A stretch of 64,000 nt of DNA, taken from contig JAXLYX010000006.1 of the NCBI GenBank assembly GCA_046351215.1, positions 1-64,000 on the forward strand, read 5' to 3'. Source of the stretch: JAXLYX01 sp046351215. Its GTDB lineage: Bacteria > Myxococcota_A > Polyangia > Polyangiales > Houyiibacteriaceae. A model generated the notes under the pieces. The model did no database searches and had not been told where the DNA came from. It saw nothing but the letters and a program-made list of their open reading frames with translations. A program made the translations under genes and the position numbers. Positions 8,954 to 18,077 of the stretch are shown here, in pieces (position 1 is the stretch's first letter; every line of letters begins with the position of its first letter).

Positions 8954-10438
8954 ATGGCAGACGAGACGAAGACGGAATCCGCAGCGGCGACGACGACGGT
9001 TCAGGAGGAGGGTTCGCTCCTCGACCAGATCCTCGCCGAGAGCAAGATGGCGCCGGGCCAGGAGGGCTACGACGTCGCCAAGCGCGGCGTGCAGACCTTC
9101 ATCGAGCAGATGCTCGCGCCCACCAAGCAGGGCGAGCGCATCGACAAGGCCGCGGTCGACGTGCTGATCGCCGAGATCGATCGGCGCATGAGCGCGCAGG
9201 TCAACGAGATCCTCCACGCGCCCGACGTCCAGAAGCTCGAGTCGGCGTGGCGAGGCCTCAAGTACCTCGTCGATCAGTGCGACTTCCGCGAGAACATCAA
9301 GGTCGAGCTCTTGAACGCGACCAAGCAGGACCTCCTCGAGGACTTCGAGGACACTCCCGAGATCGTGAAGAGCGGCCTCTACCGCACGGTGTACTCGGCC
9401 GAGTACGGCACGTTCGGCGGCAAGCCCTACGGCCTGCTCTGCGCGAACTTCGACTTCGGCCCGGGTCCGCAGGACATGGAGCTGCTCAGCAAGTGCGCCT
9501 CGGTGGCCGCGATGTCCCACGCGCCCTTCATCGCGAACACGGCCCCGCAGTTCTTCGGTGAGCAGTCCTTCACCGAGCTGCCGAAGCTCAAGGACCTGAA
9601 GTCGCTCTTCGAGGGGCCGCAGTACGCGCGCTGGCACTCGTTCCGCGAGAGCGAGGACTCGCGCTACGTCGGCCTCACGATGCCGCGCTTCCTCCTCCGG
9701 CAGCCCTACGGGGCCGCGACGATCCCGGCGAAGAGCTTCAACTTCGAGGAGGAGGTCGTCGGCGACCACGACAAGTACCTCTGGGGGCACAGCTCCCTCG
9801 CGTTCGCCTCGCGCGTGGCCGATTCGTTCGCCAAGTATCGTTGGTGCCCCAACATCATCGGCCCGCAGTCGGGCGGTGCGGTCGAGAACCTGCCGCTCCA
9901 CCACTTCGAGTCGATGGGCGAGATCCAGACGAAGATCCCGACCGAGTGCCAGCTCACGGAGCGCCGCGAGTACGAGCTCTCGGAGGAGGGCTTCATCGGG
10001 CTCACCTTCCGGAAGGGCGCGGACAACGCCTGCTTCTTCTCGGCGAACTCGGCCCAGAAGCCGAAGATCTTCGCGAACACCCCGGAGGGCAAGGCCGCGG
10101 AGACCAACTACCGCCTCGGCACCCAGCTCCCCTACATGTTCGTGATCACGCGCCTCGCGCACTACATCAAGGTGCTGCAGCGCGAGCAGATCGGTTCGTG
10201 GAAGGAGCGCGCCGACCTCCAGCGCGAGCTCAACACGTGGATCGGTCAGTACGTGGCGGACATGGACGATCCGGCGCCCGCCGTGCGGTCCCGTCGTCCG
10301 CTCCGTCAGGCCGAGATCACCGTCGAGGACGTCGAAGGACAGCCCGGCTGGTATCGTTGCGGCGTCAAGGTTCGCCCCCACTTCAAGTACATGGGCGCGA
10401 GCTTCACTCTCTCGCTCGTCGGCAAGCTCGACAAGTGA
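8954..10438 (+). CDS. tssC: T6SS contractile sheath large subunit TssC
   Basis: The product has 494 residues, the usual length for TssC. Visible signatures include VQKLESAWRGLKYLV (the N-terminal core), KVELLNATKQDLLEDF, PRFLLRQPYG, and the C-terminal HYIKVLQREQIGSW helix followed by a WIGQYV and PLRQAE segment and a final beta strand pair. A GTG at 8924 overlaps the end of tssB, but the ATG at 8954 is preceded by GGAGA with 7-base spacing and is taken as the start. Two GC-rich hairpins lie immediately after the stop, before the next gene. Confidence 0.95.
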   Translation: MADETKTESAAATTTVQEEGSLLDQILAESKMAPGQEGYDVAKRGVQTFIEQMLAPTKQGERIDKAAVDVLIAEIDRRMSAQVNEILHAPDVQKLESAWRGLKYLVDQCDFRENIKVELLNATKQDLLEDFEDTPEIVKSGLYRTVYSAEYGTFGGKPYGLLCANFDFGPGPQDMELLSKCASVAAMSHAPFIANTAPQFFGEQSFTELPKLKDLKSLFEGPQYARWHSFRESEDSRYVGLTMPRFLLRQPYGAATIPAKSFNFEEEVVGDHDKYLWGHSSLAFASRVADSFAKYRWCPNIIGPQSGGAVENLPLHHFESMGEIQTKIPTECQLTERREYELSEEGFIGLTFRKGADNACFFSANSAQKPKIFANTPEGKAAETNYRLGTQLPYMFVITRLAHYIKVLQREQIGSWKERADLQRELNTWIGQYVADMDDPAPAVRSRRPLRQAEITVEDVEGQPGWYRCGVKVRPHFKYMGASFTLSLVGKLDK

Positions 10439-10442
10439 GCTC

Positions 10443-10490
10443 GCTCCCCGCGGGGAGCACCATCGGTCACGAGGGGCCACCGGCCCCTCG
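10443..10490 (+). terminator. Two consecutive GC hairpins after tssC
   Basis: The first is a perfect 16-base palindrome, GCTCCCCG/CGGGGAGC, at 10443-10458. The second is a 9-bp stem with an ACC loop at 10470-10490 (CGAGGGGCC...GGCCCCTCG). There is no T-tract, so a classical intrinsic terminator is not shown. They may attenuate transcription or mark a 3' end that protects the tssBC mRNA. The downstream gene has its own strong ribosome site (GGAGGTGA at 10498-10505). Confidence 0.5.
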
Positions 10491-10508
10491 CGACCCCGGA
10501 GGTGATTC

Positions 10509-12797
10509 GTGACCCTCGACCTCTCGCGTTTCCGACGTACCGAGACCCTCAGCGCGGGTCCGATGTGCGATTCGGCCGTCGCCGTCACCATGGACGGAGC
10601 GCGCGAGGTCGAGGTCTGCGTGAAGATGTTCCGGCCCGATCAGCAGCAGACGACGAAGGACTTCGCGGCCCGCTTCGAACGCGCCGCGATCGCTGCCTCG
10701 TCCGTGCGTTCGCCCCACGTCGTCCGTTGGTACGGGCATGGTGTCGTGAACGGACGCGGAACCTTCGTCGTCGAGCGCGTGCGCGGCGCCTCGCTCCGGG
10801 CCGTGCTCGACAAGCTGGTCGAGCGTCAGGACGTGGTGCCCGTTCCGGTGGCCCTCGCCGTCGCCCAGGCGATCGCCCGGGCGCTGCTCGACACGTCCAC
10901 GGTGATGGTCGATCGCTCGCGAGGCACCCAGCTCGTCCATCGCGGGCTCTCGCCGAAGTCCGTGCGCATCGGCCTCGACGGGAGCATCCGCGTCTCCGAG
11001 CTCGGCATGGGCGCGTCCCTCGACCCCCTGGCCGAGGCGAAGACGAGGCTCGCCTCCGACGTCGGCAACTACATGTCGCCGGAGCATTTCTCGGGCGACG
11101 AGCTCGACGCTCGTTCCGACCTCTTCTCCTGGGGCGCGATCCTCTTCGAGATGCTCGTCGGCCAGCGCGCGCGGCGCACGCCCGTCCTGCGCGCTTCGGG
11201 GAAGGGCACCTCCCGATCGATCGCCCGATTCCGTTCCGATCTGCCGGGGCCGCTGATCGAGCTCATCGAGCACAGCCTCGAGCTCGAGCCGGCGAAGCGG
11301 ATCCAGAGCGCCGATCAGGCCATCCGTCGCCTCGCGCTGATCCCCGACCTCCCAGCCGCGGCACCGGACGTGGCGGCATTCGTCCACCACGTCTTCGGGA
11401 CGCCTGCCTCGGGACCGTCGCCCGCGTACACGATGGTCCAGGGAGCCATGACACCGCCGAGCAGCCGTCCGCCGCCCGCTCCCGTCGGGGGCGTCGGTGC
11501 CATCTTCGGCGGCGCGGCCGGATCCGGAGCGGGTGCGCCCGTCGTCGTGAAGTCGGTGCCGACCCCCCAGCCGTCCGCTTCGCCCTGGGCCGAGGGGCCC
11601 GGGATGCCTCCGCCCGCCGGCGCGGCGACCGTGGTCACGGGCGGTTCCCCGAGCGATCGGCCGCCGATGACCACCTCGCCCGGCATGCGCGCGTGGAAGG
11701 TCGCCGTCGCGAGCCAGTCGCCCGCGGGCGCTCACCCCGCGGCGCAGGCCGCCGCCCCGGTGGCTCCGGTGCAAGCACCCGCGGCGGCGAGGGCGCCCTC
11801 GGTGCCTGCCGCTGCGCCCGCGGCGCCGCCGTTCGCGCCGCCCGCGGTCGCCGCGATGGCCGCTCCCGCGCCGGCGAGCGCGCCTCCCGTCGCCGCACCG
11901 CCGTTCGCAGCTCCCGCCGCTGCGCCGAGCGCGGCGCCGGGGTCGGTGGCGCCGCCTGCCGCCGCGCCGTTCGGGCCCCCGATGGCCCCGCCGCTCGCGC
12001 GCGCGCCGAGCGCCTCGGCGCCGGCGGTCGCGGCGGCTCCGGCCGCGGCGCCCGCGCAGCCTCCGAGCGCACGAACGGGTCCGGGCGGATCGCCGATGGC
12101 CGTGAGCGATGGCCGCACGATGAACTTGAACGTGCAAGCGATCTCGCCCGAGCTCCTCGCCGCCCTCCAGGGCGGGGCGAAGCCCGCCGCTGCGCCGGCG
12201 CCTGCACCGAGCGCTGGCCCCGCATTCGCCGCGCCGACGCCTGCACCGAGCGCTGGCCCCGCGTTCGCGGCGCCGACGCCTGCACCGAGCGCGGGCCCCG
12301 CGTTCGCGGCGCCGACGCCTGCACCGAGCGCGGGCCCCGCGTTCGCGGCGCCGACGCCTGCACCGAGCGCTGGCCCCGCGTTCCCTGCGCTGACGCCTGC
12401 GCCCGGCGCGTTCGCGTCGTCGCCTGTGACGCCTGCGCCCGGCGCGTTCGCGTCTTCGCCTGCGACGCCGCCTCCCGGCGCGTTCGCCTCGCCGGGCACC
12501 CCTGCGCCCGGCGCGTTCGCATCCCCAGGGACTCCTGCTCCGGGCGCGTTCGCGTCGCCGGGAACGCCGCCGCCGGGCGCGTTCGCGTCGCCGGGCACGC
12601 CGAGCCCGTTCACGCCCCTTCCGTCACTCGCCGATCGACCGCCGCCGACGCCGAAGCCGCCGCGACGGGAGATCGAGCCGCGCGCGAAGCCGCCGGTCGA
12701 TGCGGGCTCGTTCATCGTCGCCTTCGTCGTCGCGGCCGCGATCGCCTTCGTCGTGATCGTCGTCGTCGCGATCGCCACGGGGGCGGGGATGCGTTGA
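10509..12797 (+). CDS. Membrane-anchored Ser/Thr pseudokinase in the T6SS operon
   Basis: The product has 762 residues. Residues about 10-290 have a protein-kinase fold: VCVKMF gives a beta3 lysine (K39), SPEHF occupies the APE position, and RSDLFSWGAILFEMLVG matches subdomain IX. The catalytic loop reads HRGLSPKSV (about 144) instead of HRDLKPxN, and the DFG position reads ELG (about 164-166), so the catalytic Asp, the loop Asn and the metal-binding Asp are all missing. A long Pro/Ala linker with tandem repeats leads to a single C-terminal membrane helix (about 732-757). It occupies the place where an active PpkA-type kinase or FHA regulator would be expected. It is probably a scaffold or allosteric regulator. 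The start is GTG 10509, behind GGAGGTGA. Confidence 0.8.
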   Translation: MTLDLSRFRRTETLSAGPMCDSAVAVTMDGAREVEVCVKMFRPDQQQTTKDFAARFERAAIAASSVRSPHVVRWYGHGVVNGRGTFVVERVRGASLRAVLDKLVERQDVVPVPVALAVAQAIARALLDTSTVMVDRSRGTQLVHRGLSPKSVRIGLDGSIRVSELGMGASLDPLAEAKTRLASDVGNYMSPEHFSGDELDARSDLFSWGAILFEMLVGQRARRTPVLRASGKGTSRSIARFRSDLPGPLIELIEHSLELEPAKRIQSADQAIRRLALIPDLPAAAPDVAAFVHHVFGTPASGPSPAYTMVQGAMTPPSSRPPPAPVGGVGAIFGGAAGSGAGAPVVVKSVPTPQPSASPWAEGPGMPPPAGAATVVTGGSPSDRPPMTTSPGMRAWKVAVASQSPAGAHPAAQAAAPVAPVQAPAAARAPSVPAAAPAAPPFAPPAVAAMAAPAPASAPPVAAPPFAAPAAAPSAAPGSVAPPAAAPFGPPMAPPLARAPSASAPAVAAAPAAAPAQPPSARTGPGGSPMAVSDGRTMNLNVQAISPELLAALQGGAKPAAAPAPAPSAGPAFAAPTPAPSAGPAFAAPTPAPSAGPAFAAPTPAPSAGPAFAAPTPAPSAGPAFPALTPAPGAFASSPVTPAPGAFASSPATPPPGAFASPGTPAPGAFASPGTPAPGAFASPGTPPPGAFASPGTPSPFTPLPSLADRPPPTPKPPRREIEPRAKPPVDAGSFIVAFVVAAAIAFVVIVVVAIATGAGMR
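12201..12395 (+). repeat. 39-bp coding tandem repeat, 5 units
   Basis: Five consecutive 39-bp units start at 12201, 12240, 12279, 12318 and 12357, each encoding PAPSAGPAFAAPT or a near variant. They lie inside the pseudokinase linker. The units differ by only a few bases, which suggests recent slippage or unequal exchange. The unit length is a multiple of three, so copy-number change would only alter linker length. Confidence 0.9.
12396..12599 (+). repeat. 33/36-bp coding tandem repeat, 6 units
   Basis: Directly after the 39-bp array come two 36-bp units (12396, 12432) and four 33-bp units (12468, 12501, 12534, 12567) encoding PAPGAFASSPxT or PAPGAFASPGT. They extend the same proline-rich linker toward the membrane helix. 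Confidence 0.85.
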
Positions 12798-12944
12798 CCT
12801 CAGGCGACCGTGCGGCGCCTTCCGAATCCTTCTCCCGATCGCGCCTCGAGCTCGAGCGCGAACCGCAGTACGAGGGGACACGGGAAGCAAGCCGTCCGGT
12901 GTTTCGTATGACTTTCGTGCCGGCCCGAGCTGGTGGATGAATCC

Positions 12945-15833
12945 ATGACCGAGAACCGTCAGCGGCCCGAAGGGGCCGAGGGAGAGCCGGCGGCCGAGGA
13001 AGCGCCGGCGTCGAGCCCGACTCCGTCGCCGGCTGCGCCGAGCGCCGCATCGGCCGCGAACGCCGCGACGAGCGCCGCGAGCTCGGCCGCTTCCGCGGCC
13101 ACGGCGCCCACGGCGGGGGCCGCCACGCAGGCTGCCGCGAGCGCGGCCCAGAGTGCAGCCTCCGCTGCTGCGCCGGCGAGCGAGGCCGCGGCCTCCGCGA
13201 GCCGGGCGATGTCGACGGCGCAGACCGCGGCGTCGTCGGCACAGGGCATCGCGAGTGGGGTTCAGCAAGGTGGCGTCGGCGGAGCCGTCGCCTCCGCCGC
13301 GGGAGCCACGGCGATGGCCGGCCTCGCGGCTCCCCTCGCGGGAGCGAGCGGCTCGACGCAGCGCACGCTGAGCTCGGCGCAGCAGGGCCTCGGCGTCGGC
13401 CAGCAGGTGGCGAGCCTCGGCCAGAGCGTGATCCCGCCGTCCTCGCCTTCCTCGTCGGGCGGGGGCTCGTCGTCGGCGTCGAGCGAGTCGTCGTCGGGCG
13501 GATCGGGCGGCGGCGCGGCGGGAACGGCCCGCACGGCCGCCGCGGCGCTGCTCGGGCCCGAGGGCGAGGGCATCACCGTCGCGTTCACGACCGACTCGTC
13601 GGTCGGTACGATCTGGAACGCGTCGCAGATCACCGTCTCCGAGGCGATGAGCGCGCCCTACGTCGCCCACCTCTCGCTCGTCACGCACGACTTCCACGCG
13701 GATGCCGCCGAGCTCCTCGGCGCGAGCTGCACGATCTCCATCCAACGCGGCTCCCTCGAGCGCCTCGTGCACGGCATCGTCGAGGAGGTCACGACCGGCG
13801 CCGAATCCACCGCGGAGGCCCACACCTCGATGTGCACGGTGCGCGTGGTGCCGGCCCTCGCGCTCCTCGCCCACACGCGGAGGAGCCGCATCTTCCAGGA
13901 GATGACGGTCGTCGAGATCCTCGACGAGGTCCTCACGGATCCGCTCCAGTCCTTCCAGCGCACGGTCCGCATCGAGGTCGATCGCGCCGTCCCCACGTAC
14001 GAGTACCGCACGCAATACGACGAGAGCGACCTCTCGTTCGTGCAGCGGCTGCTCTCCGAGGAAGGTCTCTTCTACTTCTTCGATCACTCGGGGAGCGAAG
14101 AAGAGCTCGTCATCGTCGACGACGCCGCGAAGTACCCTTCGCTCGCGAGCACGCAAGGGGATCGACTCCCCTTCGTGAACGCCGGGAGCCCCGGCAACCA
14201 CGAGGCCGTCACCTCGTTCCACCGCTCGGATCGCGTCCAGCCGACGGTCCACACGCTCCGCCACCACGACTGGACCAAGTCCGGGCCGATCGAGGCGAAG
14301 GAGGCGGCCGCCTCGGGCGACGATCCGAACGCGCCGGGTGCGAGCCGCGGCGGCTCCCGCGAGATCTACGAGCACGACTCGGCGCCGCTCACGCTCTCGA
14401 AGTACGACACCGGAGCGTTCAAGTACACGGCGGAGGACAGCGCGGCCCAGGTGGCGCTCCGGCGTCATCGCGCCGTGCAGGAGTCCCGTGGCTTCGACGG
14501 GGACTCGACCTGCATCGGTCTCGGGCCCGGCGTCGCGTTCAAGCTCTCGGGGCATGCACGCGGCGAGCTCGACGGCGAGTACGCCGTCACGCGGATCACC
14601 CACTCGATCGCCATCGGCGATTCGTCCCAGTCGCACGGCCTCGCCTCGCGCCTCGAGGCGACGTACTCGAACCACTTCGTCTGCGTCGCCGCCGACGTGC
14701 CGTATCGCCACATCCGCGGCGTCGACAAGCCGCGCGTCCGCGGCATCCTGACGGCGAAGGTCGTCGGTCCGAAGGGCGAGGAGATCCACACCGATCACTA
14801 CGGGCGCATCCGGGTCCAGTTCCACTGGGATCGAGACGGGCAGGAGGACGACAAGAGCTCCTGCTTCCTCCGCGTCGCCCAGCCCTGGGCCGGCGAGGGA
14901 TGGGGCTTCGTCTTCGTGCCGCGCATCGGCATGGAGGTCATCGTCACGTTCATCGACGGCGACCCCGACCGCCCCGTCGTCACGGGCACGCTCTACAACG
15001 CGGACAACCAGCCCCCGTACACGCTCCCGGACGAGAAGACGAAGAGCACGATCAAGACGAATTCGAGCCCGGGCGGCGACGGCTACAACGAGCTCACGTT
15101 CGAGGACAAGGCGGGCTCGGAGCAGATCATCCTGCATGCGCAGAAGGATCTGAACGAGACGGTGGAGAACAACCACTCGACGACCGTCAAAGCGAGCCAG
15201 ACGGATAGCGTCGGCGGAGATCGGAGCGTCAGCGTCAGCGGCAACCAGAGCATCTCCGTGAAGAAGGACGAGAGCCGGACCGTCGAGGGCAAGGAGACCG
15301 TCACGGTGACCGGTCTCGTCACGGAGACTTTCAAAGGGAAGCGCGAGAGCACGATCACCGGTGGCGACAAGCTCACGGTCGACGGGGGCAACAAGGACGA
15401 CACCGTCCACGGCGAGTACAACGTCGTGGTCGACACGCACTTCAAGGCGTCCCAACAGAGCAACGTGCTCGTCCTGAAGGCCGAGAGCTCCTGGTCGACC
15501 ACCAGCCAGATCGTCCTGCAGGTCGGCTCGAACAGCATCGCGATCGACAAGGCAGGCAAGATCGTGTTGAGCGCTGCGAGCGAGCTCACCCTCGTCTGCG
15601 GTGGCGCGGGAATCTCACTCAAACAGGACGGAACGGTCACGATCTCCGGAAGCACCAAGACGGAAATCGGCGGCGGAACGGGCTCGATGGTGCTCGACTC
15701 GTCCGGCGCCGCGATGGGTGGCCCGAGCGCCACCGTGTCCGCGCAGTCCAACCTGAGCGTGAGCGGCGCGATGGTCGACATCTCGGGAAAGTCGATGACG
15801 ACCATCTCGGGCGCGCTCGTGAAGATCAACTGA
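12945..15833 (+). CDS. vgrG: T6SS spike protein VgrG (copy 1)
   Basis: The product has 962 residues. VgrG trimers form the puncturing tip and carry effectors. The first ~190 residues are an Ala/Ser/Pro/Gly-rich low-complexity extension not usual in VgrG. The gp27-like region follows (from TTDSSVGTIWNAS, with RYRTQYDESDLSFVQRLLSEEGLFYFF-type sequence), then the gp5 OB-fold (YGRIRVQFHWDRDG near residue 617, GFVFVPRIGMEVIV) and a long beta-helix-like C-terminus rich in T/S/V repeats. No C-terminal enzymatic domain is seen. A GTG exists 12 bases upstream in frame, but the ATG at 12945 has GGTGGA at suitable spacing. The TPR gene follows 16 bases later. Confidence 0.93.
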   Translation: MTENRQRPEGAEGEPAAEEAPASSPTPSPAAPSAASAANAATSAASSAASAATAPTAGAATQAAASAAQSAASAAAPASEAAASASRAMSTAQTAASSAQGIASGVQQGGVGGAVASAAGATAMAGLAAPLAGASGSTQRTLSSAQQGLGVGQQVASLGQSVIPPSSPSSSGGGSSSASSESSSGGSGGGAAGTARTAAAALLGPEGEGITVAFTTDSSVGTIWNASQITVSEAMSAPYVAHLSLVTHDFHADAAELLGASCTISIQRGSLERLVHGIVEEVTTGAESTAEAHTSMCTVRVVPALALLAHTRRSRIFQEMTVVEILDEVLTDPLQSFQRTVRIEVDRAVPTYEYRTQYDESDLSFVQRLLSEEGLFYFFDHSGSEEELVIVDDAAKYPSLASTQGDRLPFVNAGSPGNHEAVTSFHRSDRVQPTVHTLRHHDWTKSGPIEAKEAAASGDDPNAPGASRGGSREIYEHDSAPLTLSKYDTGAFKYTAEDSAAQVALRRHRAVQESRGFDGDSTCIGLGPGVAFKLSGHARGELDGEYAVTRITHSIAIGDSSQSHGLASRLEATYSNHFVCVAADVPYRHIRGVDKPRVRGILTAKVVGPKGEEIHTDHYGRIRVQFHWDRDGQEDDKSSCFLRVAQPWAGEGWGFVFVPRIGMEVIVTFIDGDPDRPVVTGTLYNADNQPPYTLPDEKTKSTIKTNSSPGGDGYNELTFEDKAGSEQIILHAQKDLNETVENNHSTTVKASQTDSVGGDRSVSVSGNQSISVKKDESRTVEGKETVTVTGLVTETFKGKRESTITGGDKLTVDGGNKDDTVHGEYNVVVDTHFKASQQSNVLVLKAESSWSTTSQIVLQVGSNSIAIDKAGKIVLSAASELTLVCGGAGISLKQDGTVTISGSTKTEIGGGTGSMVLDSSGAAMGGPSATVSAQSNLSVSGAMVDISGKSMTTISGALVKIN

Positions 15834-15849
15834 CGAATCGGGGCTGCAC

Positions 15850-17118
15850 GTGGAGCGCTTGATCGCCGAGACCCTGGAGAACGTCCGGAAGTTCGTCGCG
15901 CAGCGGGACAAGTTCCTGCTGGTCGTCGGCGCGGACGACGGCGACATGAGTGCGCTCCTCGCGATCCTGCGCTCCCTCGACGAATACGACGCCACCGACG
16001 TCCACCTGCTCTTCCCCGACATTCCCGAGAACGAGGCGCAGTACGTCGCCGCTCTCATGACCCGCGTCGTCGGCCAGATCACCCTCGTCAATCAGGTGAT
16101 CGATCTCGAGAGCCTCCCCGAGCCGCGTTGGCCGGAGCTGCCCCACGCTTGCCTCGATCCCCGCATCCCGCCTCGCGATCGTTTCGTGCTCCTCTTCGAC
16201 TACCTCCGCGAGCGACTGCCCGAAGGCGACCACCGGATCCTCTTCGCACTCGTGCCGATGGAGATCCGGAATCCGCAGGCCTACGCCAGCGTCGTCGGTT
16301 CCTTGTGGCCTTCGGACCAAGCACTGCCCTCCATGCGGAAGGTGCGTGTCCTGGCTCGGGAGCCGCGGAGCGACCCGTATCTGTCGCGGTCGGCGCGCAC
16401 CCTCCCCACGAACCGGGTCGCCTCGATGATTGCCGCGCTCGACACCGCGGCGCTCACCAACGCGCTCGTCGCCGAGACAGCGAATCCGGAGGCCCCGGTC
16501 GAGGAGCGCATGAAGGGCCTCCTCCAGCTCGCGATGATCGACTTCGCCCATCGCCGATATCCGGCCGCGATGGAGAAATACCGGATCCTCTACTCCCACT
16601 ACTACCGTGGTGGAAACAAGCTCTTCGCGGCGCAATGCCTCCAGGGCATCGGCGACGTCTTCCGGTATTCCGGCGATCTGCCGCGCGCGCTGACCCAGTA
16701 CCGACGCACGCTCGCGCTCACCCTCGAGGTCGAGCCGCCGGTCTTTCCGGCGCTCTACAACGTCCTCCGGAGCCTCGGAGACGTGCACCTCGAGCTTCGT
16801 CAGCCCAAGGACGCGCTGGACCACTACGAGTACGCACAGAACATGGCTTATCAGATGATGAGCCACTTCGCGCGTGCGGACGCGCTCGAGCTGGTCGGCG
16901 TCGCCAAGTGCGCGCTGCGGGACGTCGCCGGAGCGATCGCGGTCTGGGATGCGGCGCTCGAGCTCTGCCGCAAGACCGAATACTTCGAGCGCTGGGAGTC
17001 CATTCTCGAGCGCCGGATCCAGGTCTACGAACAGAACGGCCTCCACGATCGCAAGCGCGTCGACGCCGACGAGCTCCTCGGGATGCGGCATCTCCGCAAT
17101 CGGAGGAAGACCGCATGA
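15850..17118 (+). CDS. TPR protein of the VgrG module, candidate effector-loading adaptor
   Basis: The product has 422 residues. The first ~200 residues look like an alpha/beta domain (DKFLLVVGADDGDMSALLAIL, HRILFALVPMEIRNP). Residues about 210-400 form tetratricopeptide-like helical pairs (GNKLFAAQCLQGIGDVFRYSG, YNVLRSLGDVHLELRQPKDA, DALELVGVAKCALRDVAGA). It does not show DUF4123, DUF1795 or DUF2169 adaptor signatures. It lies between vgrG and the PAAR/RHS genes, and its stop overlaps the PAAR start by ATGA. A protein of the same architecture sits in the same place in the second module (51651-53075). A role as adaptor or chaperone is an inference from position. The start is GTG 15850. Confidence 0.6.
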   Translation: MERLIAETLENVRKFVAQRDKFLLVVGADDGDMSALLAILRSLDEYDATDVHLLFPDIPENEAQYVAALMTRVVGQITLVNQVIDLESLPEPRWPELPHACLDPRIPPRDRFVLLFDYLRERLPEGDHRILFALVPMEIRNPQAYASVVGSLWPSDQALPSMRKVRVLAREPRSDPYLSRSARTLPTNRVASMIAALDTAALTNALVAETANPEAPVEERMKGLLQLAMIDFAHRRYPAAMEKYRILYSHYYRGGNKLFAAQCLQGIGDVFRYSGDLPRALTQYRRTLALTLEVEPPVFPALYNVLRSLGDVHLELRQPKDALDHYEYAQNMAYQMMSHFARADALELVGVAKCALRDVAGAIAVWDAALELCRKTEYFERWESILERRIQVYEQNGLHDRKRVDADELLGMRHLRNRRKTA

Positions 17119-18077
17119 CGGGTCGCATGATGCCGGCCGACGGGCGTCCGAGTGCTCCTCCGGCGATTCCTCCTCTGCCCCAGGCCTCCCCGCCGCCCTC
17201 GATGTTCGCCCCGACCGGGAGCGCGACGCTCGACGCCCTCGGGCTCGCCGCGAGCGACGTCGTCAATCCGATGCTCGAAGGTCCGCCGGAGGACGCCGGC
17301 ACTCTCGGGCAGGCGAGCTACTACCTCAATGCCGCTCTGGGCTCCGTGGGCTTCGTCCTCTCGACCGCGCCCGATTATGCGTTCGCGGCGCTCACGTCCG
17401 GCATCGCTGCGGCGTTGCCATCCCTGCCGGCGGCGACGCTCACGGACATGCAGATCGGGATCATGCACGCGCACACGCATCCGCCGAGCTTCGTGCCCCC
17501 GGCCGCACCGATCCCGCTGCCCAGCCTCGGCGCCGTGCTGCTCGCCGGCTCGGTCACGGTGTTGCTCGGTGGCAAGCCCGCCGCGCGCGCGGGCGACGTG
17601 GGGTTCTCGGTCGTCTGCGGGACGTTCATGCCGGCGTTCGAGATCCTCACGGGCTCGAGCAACGTCTTCATCGGCGGCGCGCGGGCCGCGCGTATCGGTG
17701 ACCTCACGCGTCACTGCAATCCCGTGGGGATGGTCGGCGTGGCGATGGGTGCGCTCGGAGCCGTGGCAGGCGCCCTCGGAGCGGCCGTGCAGGCGCAGCA
17801 GAACCCGGGCGCGGCGCAGGCGGCCGCGCTCCAGGCGGCCGCGGACGCCGGAGCGGCCGCGATTCAGGCGACGGTCGGTAAGGACGCCGGTCTCCCGTTC
17901 TCGATCGGAGCGATGATCGGCACCTGCTCGAACGTGATGATCGGCGGGTTCCCGATGCCGAGCGTGCTCGAGTCCATCGCGGGCCTCGTCAAGCTGGTCA
18001 AGAAGATCAAGGCCGTACACGCGCGGTGTCCGGAAGCCGAAGCGGCGAATCGTCCTCACACGGGATGCGGTTGCTGA
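17115..18077 (+). CDS. PAAR-like (DUF4150-type) spike tip protein
   Basis: The product has 320 residues. PAAR proteins cap VgrG and carry effectors. The core signature is at about residues 140-205: VTVLLGGKPAARAGD, VVCGTFMPAFEILTGSSN, VFIGGARAARIGDLTRHC. The N-terminus is proline-rich, and a Gly/Ala-rich helical region (about 205-265) is followed by a second PAAR-like strand (SNVMIGGFPMPSV). It overlaps the TPR gene by 4 bases and the RHS gene by 1 base (TGATG), so translational coupling is likely. Here the PAAR domain and RHS effector are separate genes, unlike the fused form at 53076. Confidence 0.82.
   Translation: MTGRMMPADGRPSAPPAIPPLPQASPPPSMFAPTGSATLDALGLAASDVVNPMLEGPPEDAGTLGQASYYLNAALGSVGFVLSTAPDYAFAALTSGIAAALPSLPAATLTDMQIGIMHAHTHPPSFVPPAAPIPLPSLGAVLLAGSVTVLLGGKPAARAGDVGFSVVCGTFMPAFEILTGSSNVFIGGARAARIGDLTRHCNPVGMVGVAMGALGAVAGALGAAVQAQQNPGAAQAAALQAAADAGAAAIQATVGKDAGLPFSIGAMIGTCSNVMIGGFPMPSVLESIAGLVKLVKKIKAVHARCPEAEAANRPHTGCGC

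Noticed and set aside
12201..12599. Regular short repeats that could suggest a CRISPR-like array
   Set aside because: The units abut without spacers, are multiples of three and are inside an open reading frame.
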